Source: Nemophila menziesii
Lineage: Eukaryota; Streptophyta; Magnoliopsida; Boraginales; Hydrophyllaceae
Direction: 5' to 3'
NCBI GenBank assembly: GCA_029959085.1
Contig: JARWIR010000001.1
Coordinates: 14,623,730 to 14,687,729, forward strand
Length of the DNA stretch: 64,000 bases
The notes under the pieces were generated by a model that saw only the letters and a program-made list of their open reading frames with translations, was not told where the DNA came from and ran no database searches. The position numbers and the translations under genes are program-made. Positions 32,037-45,700 of the stretch are shown here, piece after piece. Positions within the stretch are counted from its first letter, which is position 1; every line of letters begins with the position of its first letter.

Positions 32037-33506
32037 ATGGCAGCCCAACAAGATCCGCCACTTGGTGACTAACTTGGAGTAAATCCGAGAGGTCCACCAC
32101 CACCACCTGGTGGACTACAGCAAAATCCACCAGGAATCCAACAACAGAATCCACCTGGTGTGCAACTACCATTAGTAGGAGGTAATGGGCAGAATAACGT
32201 TAATAATCAATAGAACCGAGTTGAACAAGACCTTCCTGGCCTTCATGTACCATTCCATGTTCAACCAATCGGTTAGTGCCCTCCAGAGATCCAAAATATC
32301 AAATTTAGACCCGATCCGGGTATGCTTAGCCAATTTCAAAGTTTTGGACTCTACACTGGTACAGCTATTCAAGATACCGTAAGATCGATTCAGAAGTTCA
32401 TGCAGATTTGTGATGCCTATATTACTCCTGGCATTACACGCGAGCAACTGTATTGTCACATGTTTTCGTTCTTCTTGACCGGTAGAGCTAGCGATTGGCT
32501 AGAAAGACAACCACAGGGAATAATTCTTTCTTGGAGAGAACTTCAAGCCGCGTTCTTTAACCGTTTTTATCCGAAGAGCATGAGACTCAAAGATCAAACC
32601 GAGCTTGCAAGATTTTGCCAAGAGGATGGAGAAACAATAGGAGAGTCATGGACAAGATTTAAACAAAAATTAGCTAGATGTCCGCTCCATGGTTATACCC
32701 CTGCTCTACAACTTGCTATATTCTATGAAGGTCTTAATGATAAAGGTAGAGAGAAGGTGGATAACATTGGAAAGGGAAACTTCGTGTCCATGAATCATAA
32801 TGAAGCTTCCGAGGTTTTAGAAAATATTATGGAACAAGAAAGAAGTTGGCCTTCAACGAGAGCTTCTGTAGCAAAGACCAGAGGAACGCTTCATTTAGAC
32901 GCAGAAACTGCAAACTCAGCTCAAATATCCGCGTTAGAAAATCAAATTAAAGAGCTGAAAATAGAGATGCAAAAAAATTTAGCCGTTGCAAACGTAGTAC
33001 AAGAAGCACAAGGTTGTCAACAATGTGGGGTTAACAATCATACATGGGAAGAGTGCGAATCAAATCCGCAATCTGTTTACTTTATATCCAACCGCGGAAG
33101 TTATCAATGGGGTAAACGAAACCATCTGGGTATGCAGTATTCAAATCCACAAGGGGCCGCTAATCCTGGTCATTATCAACCGCGCCCCCAGAACAACTCT
33201 TTCCAACAGAGAGGTCAGTACCAAAATCAATATCAGAATAGACCTACTCCCCCTCAACAACCTGTTCAAGACGCCTATACCGATTCATTAGATCAGAAAG
33301 CTTTACCTCAGTATCCTCAAGAAGGATCTATGGATAATCAACAGATAGCAAAAGCTCTGGACCATTTGACCACGACTATGAACGCTCAGGAAGAGAAGGT
33401 CCGAAGATGCCATACTCCAGATGTTAGGTACTCAAGTAGAACAGTTAAACAAAGTTTTAACAAATTTAATAGAACAAAAGGAAGTAAAGGAAATCGAATG
33501 AGGTGA
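32037..33506 (+). pseudogene. gag, retrotransposon capsid/nucleocapsid
   Basis: ATG 32,037 is in frame with the long ORF; the proline/glutamine-rich N-terminus contains three in-frame stops before 32,280. From 32,322 the frame is open through the retrotransposon gag domain (FSFFLTGRASDWLE, LQAAFFNRFYP, ESWTRFKQKLARCP, LAIFYEGL). A CCHC knuckle C-QQ-C-GVNN-H-TWEE-C lies at 33,015-33,056. Near 33,403 a one-base insertion shifts the frame, so the ORF ends at 33,506; the original continuation is readable in another frame (QMLGTQVEQLNKVL). Gag forms the particle that packages element RNA. Confidence 0.85.
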
Positions 33507-33529
33507 AAACAATGTTGGGTTCGAAGCTT

Positions 33530-34819
33530 GCAAGGCAATTTGCCTTGAAATTGAAGAAGGAAAAAAGGAAGTACCACATGCTGTCGTTAGTGTCGTGGAA
33601 GTTTCGAGTACCGAAGAAGAACCAACCAAGTCTAGTCTCGTGGAATCTGACTGTTCTGAGGTTTATGTGGAGGACGATCAAGAGAAAGCCGAATTTATAC
33701 AACTACTGAGGAAGATGCAAGAGGAAATTCGATCGGTAATGGGTTATGAAGCTGAGCTGGCTAAAGAGAAAGAAAGAAGCCTCAAAGGAGGAATCAGAAG
33801 ATGAAGTTGCACCTGCTGTACATGAAGAGAGAGAAAAAGAGAAGGTGGAAGCCACCTATTGTTCAACCAGTGTCATCAGCTATTTTCCTGATACAAATCC
33901 TAAGGATGAAACTGTACTCAAGACATTTATAGAGGCGTACCAACCTGAAAATATCAACGCCCAAATGCTTGAGATTGCGAAGAGAGGACTTACACCGCAA
34001 CAAGTTTTTACGCAAGTTATTCCTGAGAAAGAAGCGAGTGTAGAGATCCCAAGAGGGAACCTGAGGGTTTCAAGGAGAAGTGAACGAGAGCTACCAACAA
34101 AGCTTAAAGATCTGGGAAGTTTCAACCTTCCTATTCAATTACATGGTATGCTCAAGGTGAAAGCTATGTACGATGTGGGTTCTGGTGTGAATCTTATGCC
34201 TAAGTCCGTGTTCGAGAGACTTGGACTTCAGAAATCAGAGAAAACTCCAGTGAAGTTGCAGTTCGTTGACAACTCAGTTAAAAGGACATGGGGAACAGTG
34301 GAGGACGTCTTAGTCCGTGCAGGTAATATCGCCATCCCTACTGACTTTGTTATACTTGAGTTTGATGCAGATAAGCAGGTTCCGATCATACTTGGACGGC
34401 CTTTCATGGCCACAAGTCAAAGTGTGATCAACTTCCAAGAGGGGACCATCACTCTTCATGCAAAGAATGTATCCGAGACCTTCTATGTCTTGGGTAAGAA
34501 ACCAAGGAAGTTAGATCCCACCGTTCCGGTCATCCACAGCCTTTCACATCACAAAGTCCCTCCTGAGAAGATCCACTTAAAGCCTGTGGATACTGAGCCA
34601 AACATTGAGTTTGGGGTTGGCCATGAAGTTCTATGGAAAGCTCACAAATGCGAGAATAGGCCACGAAGTTTCAAAGATTCGTGGATGGGACCATTCATTG
34701 TCACTAAGGTTGTTTCAGCCAAGGTGATAGAAATTCGCCCCAAAACTGGGGTCAAGCGTAGATTAGTTGACGTTCATAGCCTAACTCGTTGTTGGGGAGG
34801 CTATATTCGCAAATCTTGA
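33530..34819 (+). pseudogene. Protease fused to integrase C-terminus (pol deletion)
   Basis: After frameshifts near 33,403 and 33,770, a 357-codon frame (33,746-34,819) runs without a stop. It holds a linker, an aspartic protease-like domain (MYDVGSGVNLMPKSVFERLG, active-site D at about 34,172; ILGRPFMATSQSVI) and then, without RT, RNase H or integrase core, an integrase C-terminal SH3-like segment (VGHEVLWK...WMGPFIVTKV, 34,605-34,819). About 4 kb of pol is therefore missing at roughly 34,560-34,605, and the deletion keeps the frame. The protease motif is DVGSG where Athila-type elements usually have a DLGAS-like form. Confidence 0.8.
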
Positions 34820-35029
34820 CAGAGGTAACACGTATAACTTTGAAAGACGTTAAACAAAAGTGCTGTACGGGAGACAACCCGTAGTTTTTTAATTTTTATG
34901 TCTTTTATGTTTTTAGTTTATGTTTAATTTAGTTGTTTTTAGTTGATATTGCATATTTGAGAAAGGTATTAGTGTTTTTGATGATTAGTTATTGGAGAAA
35001 TCGAGTTAGGGAAGCGAGCAAAATTTTTC

Positions 35030-35310
35030 GGAACGGAGAAAAGACCTGTGCGGAGTACCCCCGCGGTGTACCCCTATACCGCAGGTATGGTCCGCAAGGC
35101 AAAAACCCGTACCACGGGTTGGAGTCGCGGGTCTTATCCAGAACCGAGAAAAAAGACCCGTACAGACTACTCCCCTGCACCGCGCCCTGCACCGCACGTA
35201 TAAAACACGTGCCACGGGGTAGGTCCACGTGTATTTTGACGAAGGACGCTACAGAACCTGCGGACTACCCCCGCGGTACACCCCTGGTCCGCAGGTATAG
35301 TCCGCACGAC
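35030..35310. repeat. GC-rich repeat zone between pol and env-position ORF
   Basis: A GC-rich island in an AT-rich element. A roughly 50-bp module (ACCTG..CGGA.TACCCCCGCGGT..ACCCCT...CCGCAGGTAT.GTCCGCA) occurs at 35,044-35,096 and again at 35,256-35,306, with shorter CCGTACCACGGGT/GTGCCACGGGGT units between. It contains self-complementary stretches (CCGCGG; ACCCGTACCACGGGT). Confidence 0.7.
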
Positions 35311-35751
35311 GCCGCTTGAGAGAGAAAGAAACGGGATTCAAGTGTATAAATGAGGTATTAAGCCATTATTCCGAATTTTATAAACCTAAAGCCTCTTTCT
35401 CTTCTCTAAAACTCTCCCAACTCCATTGAAGCTCATCAAAACCTTCACCAATCACCCAAACACTACCCAATCATCAAGAAAATCACATCAAATCTTCTCT
35501 CCACATGATTACAAGAGAGCTTCAAGCACCCAATCCTCACCAAATCCATTCAATTGAAGAATCAAAGAGCCAAATTTTCAAAATTCATCCTACAATTTCT
35601 TAAATCCAAGCCAACCCATTACAAATCCACTTCACCCACGTAGAAAATCATCATCAATTCACCTATCCTAGGCCAAATCAAGCTTGTTCAACCATTAATT
35701 CACAAGTTCAAATTTCAAGGGTTGCTAAAGCTTTGAGTTGGGGGTTAATTG

Positions 35752-36951
35752 AAGATGACTAATAGAACAACAATTTTAGCTAACAAGAGGGAGGTAAAGA
35801 GCATCAAGGGATTGGATTTAATCAAGAAGAAATCAATTGACAAAGGTTCTAGTTCTAAATCAAGGGGTAAAGATAGAGTTGAAAGTGCAATACCTTTGTT
35901 TGATCGTAATGGTAAAAAGCTTTACTTTTATGCAAAGGAGGAAACACAACCTCCACAAGGTCTTACACCCAAAGAGAAAGAGGAAACTTCAAGGGCCCTG
36001 AAGACTTCTGCAGAGAAACAATTGAAATAACTACCTTTTGCTTATGAGAAAGTATTCAAGGAAGAAGTTGGTACAGGAGAATACGCGAGATTCTTAGAGC
36101 TTGGTGAGAAACTGGGTTGGTCTACGTTCATGGTAAGACGTTCTGGATTATGTCATGAGTTAGTTTTGGAATTCTATTTAGGCCTCTTTAGCCGAGATAG
36201 AAACGAATGTGTTCCGATTAGAGGAAAGCTAGTTCCTTTCACAGTTGAGGAGATTAGACACCACTTCAAGTTTAATAAATTGAAAGGTTATTGCAAATTT
36301 GAAGAAGCGGTTGCTAAACAAAAAATCTTGGATGAGGAATTACTTTTTGAGCATGTATTAGACAAGGAGAAAGTGCAATCACATAAGGGAGAATTGAAGG
36401 CACCTTGGCCTTACAAATATCTTCAATCGGATGCGAGAATTTGGCACAATTTCCTTATTCCTAATGTCTTTGGAAACACACGAACTTTGGATGTGACTAT
36501 GAAGTACGCTCTACTTTTGGACTGTATTTTAAGAGGAGAAGAAGTTGATGTGGCACAGTTGATCTATGAGGAGGTGATACGATTTTCAGTCTCTCCTAAG
36601 TCAGTTTATAATGTTAAATTTCCTACTATGATCACGTGTCTTGCGTGAAAAGCGAATGCTATATTGGGTGAAGAAGAGAAACTCAAGTTTAAAACGAGTT
36701 TTATTGATAATGCTTGGATCAAGGATATCTTTCGAAGAGCGGGTTCTACGCAAGTCTCGAAAGAAGAAAAGGAGCAAAGTTGGCAAGCGAAGATGGAGGA
36801 GCATTTAACGAAATTTGAAGCAGCTCAAACTTCCTTAGTCAATGATGTGGCACAAATCAATGTCAATCAAGTGCATATCATGAAACTCATTGAGCAATTA
36901 ACGAAAGGTCCAGCAAATCCAACCTTGGATATCAATAATGCGAGGCAATAA
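35752..36951 (+). pseudogene. Env-position ORF, putative plant transposon protein
   Basis: One frame from ATG 35,752 to 36,951, broken by a TAA at 36,028 and a TGA at 36,646 (where the family has tryptophan). The domain is the 'putative plant transposon protein' of Athila elements (PF20167-like): FYLGLFSRDR, then WHNFLIPNVFGNTRTLDVTM, KYALLLDCILRGEEVDV, FPTMITCLA, followed by a coiled-coil tail. It sits where retroviruses carry env, but I see no signal peptide or membrane span in the sequence. Function unknown. Confidence 0.75.
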
Positions 36952-38490
36952 GCCTCGAGAGTATGTTTTCTTTCTTCCTTACCGTTTCTGTAAATATGTT
37001 TATCTGCTAATTTTAATTTCTGTTTTTCGAGTCTTTTCCGAGTCGTGGGGACACGGCTCATTTTTGAGTTGGGGGTGTGGGGATTCGTTGTCTCTCATCT
37101 CCATTTTTCTGTTTTTAGGTAGAAATTAAAATTTTTGATACATGGAATTAGATGTAGAGTGTTTTTAATAGCTTGAAAGCATAAGCTCAGTGGATTGATG
37201 ATAGTAAGTAATATGTTTATGAGCTATGTATTTGTATGCTTTGAGTATTTGCAGGAAACACAAGTTGATAGTAAAGAAAAGATTAGTGAGCAATACGATA
37301 GAAAGTATGTTCGATCTCAGGGAACCTTGAAAGTGTGTAGGCCGTGATATCCAAGCTAGTTGAAAAACCATTTGATGAAAGTGCTAAAGGTAATAAAATA
37401 ACGAAATTACATAGTGTAGAAAGTGATTAAGGCGGTTCTTTCATATTTGAAGCCTTTGAAGCCTTTTTATACCTTCTCACCTTGTGATTTTTGATTTTAT
37501 ATGCTATATCCTTCTTAGCCCCTTCTAGCCTTTCTAAAGCTTTTATTTGAAACACGTTATAAGCCATATCCCTTTAGATTATAGGACTTTTCCATATGAC
37601 CCGCACTCGAATCGCGATGCATAGACAATTGTTTTAGAGCTTGAGTTTGGGGTGGTGGGTCCACCATTATGGGAATTGTTATTAGGTTGGGATTTTTGAG
37701 CTTATTAATTGTGCTTTGTGCTTTATATTGATGATGATTCATAGATTTTTATTGTAACCCTTTGCCGGGGTAATAGTGAATGAAAAAGAATCTACGAGCT
37801 AAGTTTGCCAACAAGGGCATTAAAAGAAAAAATATATATACGAGAAAATAGCGTGATATCTCAACATTAAAAGAGAGTCATAGCTATAAAAGAAATTGAT
37901 TTGAAAAGAAAAGAAAATATATATATTCGGACCGGCAAAGTGGATTTTTATGTGAACATCTTAAGCTTTAATTGGGTTATTAGGGATGCTAAATTATGCA
38001 TCAAGGAATTCATTGGGTTGAGTGAGAAACGTTTTATGAGACTAACTCAAGCTCTAGGGCGATTCGTTGATGGCTAGTGAGGAGAGAGTCAAAAGCTCAC
38101 TCCAAATTATCCAAATATACTATCATACCGTCCCTAAGCCTAAATTACAACCTTAAAGACCTTTTGATTCTTTGCTATGTAACTGAGAAGTGATTGAGCC
38201 ATTAGAGATTAGTTGAGTGGATCTTTGAATACTAGTGAGAATCGATGAACAATCTATAGCTTCCTTGGGGAACTGAGTAAAGTCCCAATCCTTCTTACAT
38301 TGCGAAACTAATCTGATCTTGAATTCAAGCCGTGTTGACTGTGGATATGAGAAGTGTACAGGTATGTAGTTTATAAATATTATTGCATGAAATTTTCTGA
38401 GTTGTTGCTTGAGGTTTATTCTATATATTCAGCTATGTTCTTCCCATTGTATTGAGAATTTTATAAGTGTGTATTTATAGACTTCCCTTT
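36952..38490. other. Athila 3' non-coding region
   Basis: Begins right after the env-position ORF with GAGTTGGGGGTGTGGGGATT at about 37,067, a common transition in Athila elements. No ORF above 71 codons and no coding similarity. The polypurine tract that should precede the 3' LTR is not evident, consistent with loss of the LTR start. Confidence 0.5.
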
Positions 38491-39783
38491 GTATTTATAG
38501 TCTTGATTTAGTAAAATAATATTTTTAGAGCATATTGGGTTTAATTGTTTATTTAGTGTGTAGCTTTAAAGATAATTATGGAGCTTAATTAGAGTCCAAG
38601 TCAAAGACTACAGCTTATGGAAAGAGATTTGCATGGTAATTGGAGATAAGGAAACAAAAGCTAAAAAGATGGAAAAGGAAAAGCTGCCTAAATCTGGGAT
38701 TCTGCACCACACGCATAAAGAAGTGCTATTTACCCCAAGAAATAGGCCGATTTTGGTAATTTCCATCAGTGTTTATCTTTATTTCCATACGAATTTGAGT
38801 TGGGCTAGGAGTCCAATACTTTATCTCTTCCTCAAGAAAACGAATTAGGTCTTCTAAACACCTATAAACTCACCCTTGCCTCATAGTAATTAGTTCTTAA
38901 GGTTTTATTCTTCCAGTTTATTGTAGAGAGCAAGATGATGTCTTTTGTAATTTCTTTTAGTTTATTTCCTTCAGGTATGAACTAAACTTCCCATAGCTTG
39001 GGTTTTGCATAATGTATAATCTATGAATTCTAATTCTTCTATCTAAGTTTCTTTGGGAATTACATGTTTTAATCTGATATTAGCTACTTACTTAATATTT
39101 GTTTATGTGTTTTGATTTATTGTCTTTCCTAGAACTGATCACTTTAGGATTGTTTTAATAGTAGTTAGATGGTCTCCTTGACAGGGTGTTTAACTATTGA
39201 ACCACCACATAATGTCTAGTGTCGATATTAGTTCTGACAAAACATGATTCTAACTAGATAGTCATTAGGGTTTGTTTTAATCACCATATCACCAATTGAT
39301 TGTTGCGTTTGCTTAGAGCCTTGGTAGCGCTTGATAACTCTAAGAGTGTAACCACGTCTTGGTTGTGCCGTAGCCCCCTTAGTCGCTCTCAAGGTCTAAG
39401 GTATGGGAATTTAGAATCCTGACTAAGTATACCAAGAGCTAATATTCTCCCTTATTAACTAGATTTATAGATAGAATTAGAAGGATTAGTGCATACTAGC
39501 AAAACCTAAGCTATATCTCTCATCTCATATTCTTAATCTTTTACTTTATTGTCTTTTAATTTCTTAGTTTTAGTTATTAATTTCGAATTCTATTTGCTTT
39601 TATTTTCTGTATTTAATTATTTACTTTTACTCGTTATTTCTACTCACGCGATTAACACACTTAAGTCCCTGAGAACGAACTCAACTTACTAACTAAAACT
39701 TGCATACGTCCTGTAATACTTGCAGTACTGTGCCTGTCTAGGGTGAGAGTGCGTAGTTTCTTGACTTAATTTTATCTTATTTA
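38491..39783 (+). repeat. 3' LTR, truncated at both ends
   Basis: Aligns with 30,385-31,766 of the 5' LTR but lacks the first ~105 bp and last ~20 bp. It also lacks about 115 bp internally, between TAATTTCC and ATCAGTG (38,762), where the 5' LTR has 30,652-30,750; TCC is present at both breakpoints. Confidence 0.85.
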
Positions 39784-42700
39784 TTCAAAAGAGACATTCT
39801 CTTCTTATGGTAGAATGATTTTGATTTCCAAAATCCTAGAGTTCTTTACTTTGAAAATTATAAGATAACTAATGTTCCCACTTGGATTGTGATAAGAAAC
39901 TTGTTGGGGCAAGTGCGCACTAAATTGAGTATTGGTAAGATCACTTCTCAAGTTGGTAAACCACTACGAGTTGATGAATAAAAGGTGGAGTTTGACCCTA
40001 AAAGGAAAGTATATGAATAAAAGTTTGAGTTTGAGTGCTTACCTATTAGTGGTTTTAAATGAAAGGCGACTAGGCATAGTAAAAATCTGTTATTACCATG
40101 TGTCCACTGCTACGAAAGGGGTGGTAAGAAATTGAGTCATTAATTTTCATAGAATTGGTAGAAACAAGAAGAGTAATTATATTTACCAAATCTAAAAATA
40201 CATAAGTAAAACCAACGCAAATGGTGAAAATAACAATAGGCAAGTGGTGTTGCCTAGGGTGTGATAAAATAAGATAATAAAAGATATAGAAACGTTGCAC
40301 AAATCACCCTAGATAAGCACGGTATTGCAAGTATTACAGGACGTATGCAAGTTTTAATGATAAGAAGATGCGTTATCAGGGACTTAGTGTGTTACACACG
40401 AATGAGAAAATATCAAGAGTAGCAAGTAATTAATTAAAAGACGGAAAATAAAGATGATTGATTGAGAGATTATAAATTAAACTAATAAAACGTAAAGACA
40501 AATAAAATAAATTCGAAGAAATATGAGATGAGAGATATAGCTTAGGTTTTGCTAGTATGCACTAATCCTTCTAAATCTTTCTATCAAATTCTAGTTAATA
40601 AGGGAGATAATTAGCTCTTAGATACTTAGTCAGGATTCTAAATTCCCATACCCTAGACCTTGAGAGCGACTAGGGGGGATACGGCACAACCACGAGGCAG
40701 CCTAAACTTAGGGTTATCAAGTGTTACCAAGGCCCTAAGCAATTTAATTCCAAACATGGTGATAGTGGTTAAAACATACCCTAATGACTATCTAGTTAGA
40801 ATCGGTGTTGTCAGGACCAATATCGGACACTAGACGTTATGTGGTGTTTTAATAATTAGACACCCCTTCCGGGTGACCATCTAACTACTATTAAAAAAAG
40901 CTTAAAGTTATCAGGTTTAGGACAGACAATAATTTAAAACACATAAACAAATATATGGATAAGTAGCTAATATCAGATTAAAACATGTAATTCCCAAAGA
41001 AGCTTAGATAGAAAGAAAATAGAATTCATATATTATACATAATGCAAAACCCAAGCTATGGGAAAATTAGTTCATACCTGAAAGAAATAAACTAAAAGAT
41101 TGAATAAAAGACTTCATCTTGCTCTCTACAATGACTAAGAATTAATATATGGTTTAGAACTGAGCAAGGATGATTTACAAGTGATATAAGGGTGTATTTA
41201 TAGGTGTTTAGAAGACCTAATTTGTTTTCTTGGAGTAGAAGACAAGTAATGGACTCCTATCCCAACTCAAATTCAAAACCCTAAAATATAGAAAAGGTAA
41301 CAATCAGCCACGTTTTTGCTTTAGTCATAACTTCTTCAATACTTATCCGTTTGATGCGTTCCAATAGTCGAAACTGATCGTCTCGGAAATCTCTTTAACT
41401 TTTCTTCAGAACATTCTTCAAAATTCCTAACCAATCTTGAGATATAAGCCCTTTTGTGGTCGTGGGTGTTGGAATTCAGATTTATTTGGCAACTTTATCT
41501 TTCCATATCCTAGCTTTTCCTTTTTTTCTCCAATTTCCATGTATATCTTCTTTCCTTTATCTCTTAGAATTGACCTGGCATCTAATTAATCTCCATATAT
41601 ATCTTTAAAGCTTCACACTAAATAAATAATTAAGCCACATATGCTCTAAAAATAAGAATTCATTAAATCAAGACTAGAAATAGGAAAGTGCACTATATCA
41701 TGTGAAAATCGAGTATTTAGACTTCTAAAACACTAAAAATGATGAATCCAACTAATATTAAATCATAACAAATTGGGAGGCATCAACAAGTTGCTAGAAA
41801 TAATAGCCACCCTTCTAGAAGTGATGTCAGCAACCAGAGAGGAGCTTAAGGAAATGTCATCCACAATGCGGGTTTAGTCACTAGAAGTGACATCAACACA
41901 CATCATGATGTCACCAACAAGATATCATACATTAGAACTGATGTTAGAATTTTAAATGACACCAACATCATGCGAGCCTCCACTGAAAGTGACATCAAAT
42001 CACAAAATATCGCTTGAAATGGTATTTTTACTACTGGAAGTGACATATAGCAGCCCTGTGTGGCTAAAAGTAAGCCAAAAGAGCCAAATGGTATAGAAAC
42101 GACATTAGCATTGCAATAGGGGTAAATTTTACTGCTTAGGCTACGTGAAATCAACAATCACACACAAAAATGCCATGTGGGAGATGTGTAGGAAGATGTC
42201 ATCTGAAACGAGCAAGTTAGGAGAAGCTTGACTTTTGAGCACTGAACTACATCACAAGTGTTCTTGGAAAAATTGTACATGTAAGATAATAAACTCGGTG
42301 GATGACAAAGTGACCAAAAATCATGAGAGTATGATCCCTAAATAAGATATTAATATTGGGTTGGGAGTAAGAACGAAGAATGGAAGATTCTTAACGCCCC
42401 TATGTAAAGAAGTCTGTGAGGAAGTTTTGGTACTAGATACAAATATATGCATCAATTTTCCTTGAGGTAATGAACAAGAAGTTGTATATGATAACACGTT
42501 TATTGCCTAATAGAACACGTACACAGAAGAAGTTGTAAGTGACAAATGAGAAACTCATCGAAAGGCGGGAAAAAGTTCGGTTGAGAAGGAGATTATGGTG
42601 GGTTAAAGGAAATTGTGCGGAATTTTTGAAAAGGGGGGTTCACTAAAAAATGTTCCATGATTATTACAACTTTGAAGACAAGGGGATTCCCCTCACCCCA

Positions 42701-45700
42701 TAATAGAAGAGGGGGTGTAAACCTCATTTGACTGAAATATAGATATTATTGGCATATTGGAGATGAAGAGTACCTGAGCTAGTGTAGATGTATTTATGCA
42801 TACCATGCTTCGATGTTGGGAGTATGTGGACAACCTTGAATTAAATATTCACAAGAAGATATTGCTTGTTTGGGACCTGATAAGGTAGAAATAGAAGTAC
42901 TATCTATTACACCTCAAGCGATACGTTGCAAATTTGTATGTAAGGCAACATCCTTGAGCCTTTATACATCTTTTATTTATATATTAAATGGAAAAATTTA
43001 GATAAGAGGCTTGTGTAAGTACTTATTTGATCAAGAGGCTACTTTTGATGAACCTTGGCTCCTATTGGACGACTTTAAAACATTTTGGTTCACAATGAGA
43101 GAAAACATGGAAGGGTGAGTGATTATAGTGAATTTGTGGTTTGTTGTAACACACTTGGGTTAGAATTTTGAAAATATTCTGGTAAATTCTTTATGTGGCA
43201 CAAAAATCACATTATTAGTCGGATTGATAGTTAAATAGGGTACCAGATACTTGAAGTTTCCGATCATTATTTACATGTAGAGTTTTTACCTAAATTAAGC
43301 ATTCCAGATCATTTGTCGTGGATATTGTCTATGTTATTATAAAATATTACTAGAGTGATGCCTTTCCGGGTTTTTAATATGTGAGTAGATCATGATGATT
43401 ATGGAGGAGTGGTTAGAAATCGATGGAATAAGGATAAATTTTAAGGGTTAAAGAAATATATCATATGAAAGAAGTTTATGAACTCAAAACCAAGTTTGAG
43501 AGGGTTAAACAAAAGATGTTGTTCTCATATATTAAATAGAGATAAAAGGCCGAGCGAGGCATTGGAGAAAACTGAGATAAGACTCTAACAAATCATGGGT
43601 TATAACGTAAATTTTGACGAAATTATGGAGTTTTGAAAAACGACTGAAAGACTGGAGAAGGCAGAATTTAGCTTAATCCAACAAATGGCGAAAACTAGGT
43701 ATGAGCTAAAAAGTGACCGGTGTTCAAAACAATTCTATGGTATTGTAAAAAGTACATAACAGAGAAGATTTTTTGCAAACTTTAAACTCTAAAATGGTGT
43801 CAAAACAATATCAAGTACTCAAGTTGATGTAGCATTCATTGACGAATTTATCGGGTAAGAGGGTAGAGACAACAATCATGGATACTGGGGGTTTTCAAAT
43901 GGGGTAAATTGTATCAAAATAGCAAGTAATTGAGCTTGTAAAAAGATATATGAAGGAATAAAAGAGTTAATTTTTGTATAGTTAGTGATCAATCACCCAG
44001 AATCGGTGGTTATTTGTCACTTTTATTCAAAAAATCATGGGATGTGATAAGTGGTGAAGTGACTGTGGTGATGCGTGATTTTTTATCTTTAGGATTATTT
44101 CTTAGATAACTAAACACCACAATATTTCTCTTATTCCAAAGAAAGACAACTCCGTGAAAGTTGAAAATTATCGGTCAATCTCGTGTTGCAACGTTATTTA
44201 CAAAGGGACCACGATGATTATTGCAGATATGATGAAACTAGTTATCAATGACCTAATTGATAAAGCGCAAAGTGTGTTTGTTTTCGACATATTGATGTGC
44301 AATAATATCTATCTCGTGCAATGATTATTGAGAGGACATAACAACAATAGTGTCTTGTCGAGTTGCACGATTAAAATTGACTTGTGTATAGCATATGACT
44401 CAGTTTTATAAGAACTTCTTCACGATTTTCTTAAGAGTCTCAAGTTTTTTATTCAACCCATTATGTTCGGTGGCAATAAATGGTGAAGTCCATAGATTTT
44501 TCAATGGTGGAAAAGACCTTAGAAAAGGTAATCCCCTTTTACCTTATCTTTCCATCTCATGTATTGAAAATCTCTCTAGGCACTTGAAGACAAATACCGA
44601 TTGTGGGTTTAATATCCATCCAAAATATAGGAATATCAAGATAACATATTTGGCATTCGTCGATGAGCTTATGTTACATACTAAAGGTGATCCTGAATCG
44701 ATGAAAGTTCTTATGGATAGTTTTGAAGAGTTTATCTAATTGCTCGGGTCTTTGATTAAACGTAATTAAATTGAATATATATTATGTGGGTATCAAATAT
44801 ATTAAATTTGAGGAAATCTTGTAAATTACACAACTTCCGAATGCAGAAAAATATTTTTGCCACGTTGTGTGCCATTTGGAACTTCAATATTGTTTTCTAG
44901 AGACGATAAACCTCTTATCGATAAAGTTGAAAATTATGTTTGATTATGGATGTCCCTTCGTTATCCTATGCAGGTTGATTAGAGATTATTAGATCGATGT
45001 TTCAAAGGGTGCTATATTTTTGGTTATCCATTTATTTGTTTCCAATTTTTGTGAGAGATCGTATAGTGAGCATTTGTAGGAACTTATATTGGGACGAAAA
45101 TCTCTACAAATTAAATGAAAAACTATATGTTCCCCCAAAAGTGAAGGAGGCCCTGGTTTAAAGGACTCGGGTTCTTGAAACAAAACACTACTCATAAATA
45201 TGTTATGACGAATCGTGGATAAGAAAGATTCATTTTGGATCACCGAATATATTTAAAAGACCAATGTGTTTGGACTTGGAAGCGGCTAAAAGAGTTTGCC
45301 TCTTTTTAAAGAAGTTTTGAAGTTGAAGGATGACTGAGACTTCTATTGGGAATGAGGATAATAGAAAAGTTTTATCGAAATGGTTTTCCTCCACCGTCGA
45401 TCTCTCATTCGTCGCTGATCTTTCTATTGATAAATATTTTGTCTTATATAAGAAGTCTTATGATATCTTACGTTACTGATCTCTTTCAAGACCTTGGGCA
45501 AATACTGTATAAGATACATGCGTAACTCCTAAACATGCAATCATTGTTTGGATGACACTACAAAAAAGGTTAAGGATCAAGGATAAGATGGTGTATGTGG
45601 AATTGCATCCGCTTTGTGGGTTGTGTAGTGAGAATTTTGAGTCAAATAACCACCTATTCTTTAAATGTGCTTTTCCTAGTGACATTTGGAATGATGTGAG

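Larger units (their letters stand above)
30280..39783 (+). mobile_element. Athila-like Ty3/gypsy retrotransposon, pol-deleted
   Basis: Order: 5' LTR, tRNA-Asp-type primer site, gag, protease fused to an integrase tail, GC-rich repeat zone, env-position ORF, long 3' non-coding zone, truncated 3' LTR. The two LTRs differ at only about 15-20 positions by eye over some 1.27 kb, plus one deletion, so the insertion is fairly recent. RT, RNase H and integrase core are missing, so movement needed another element's enzymes. The 5-bp TSD cannot be checked because the 3' LTR lacks its terminus. Confidence 0.85.

Noticed and set aside
34933..35319. 128-codon ORF in the GC-rich zone of the gypsy element
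   Set aside because: It is composed of translated GC-rich repeats with Arg/Pro/Tyr bias; no domain and no sign of selection.
35752..36951. A true viral envelope gene
   Set aside because: Its position is env-like, but the domain is the Athila-type plant transposon protein and no signal peptide or membrane segment is visible.
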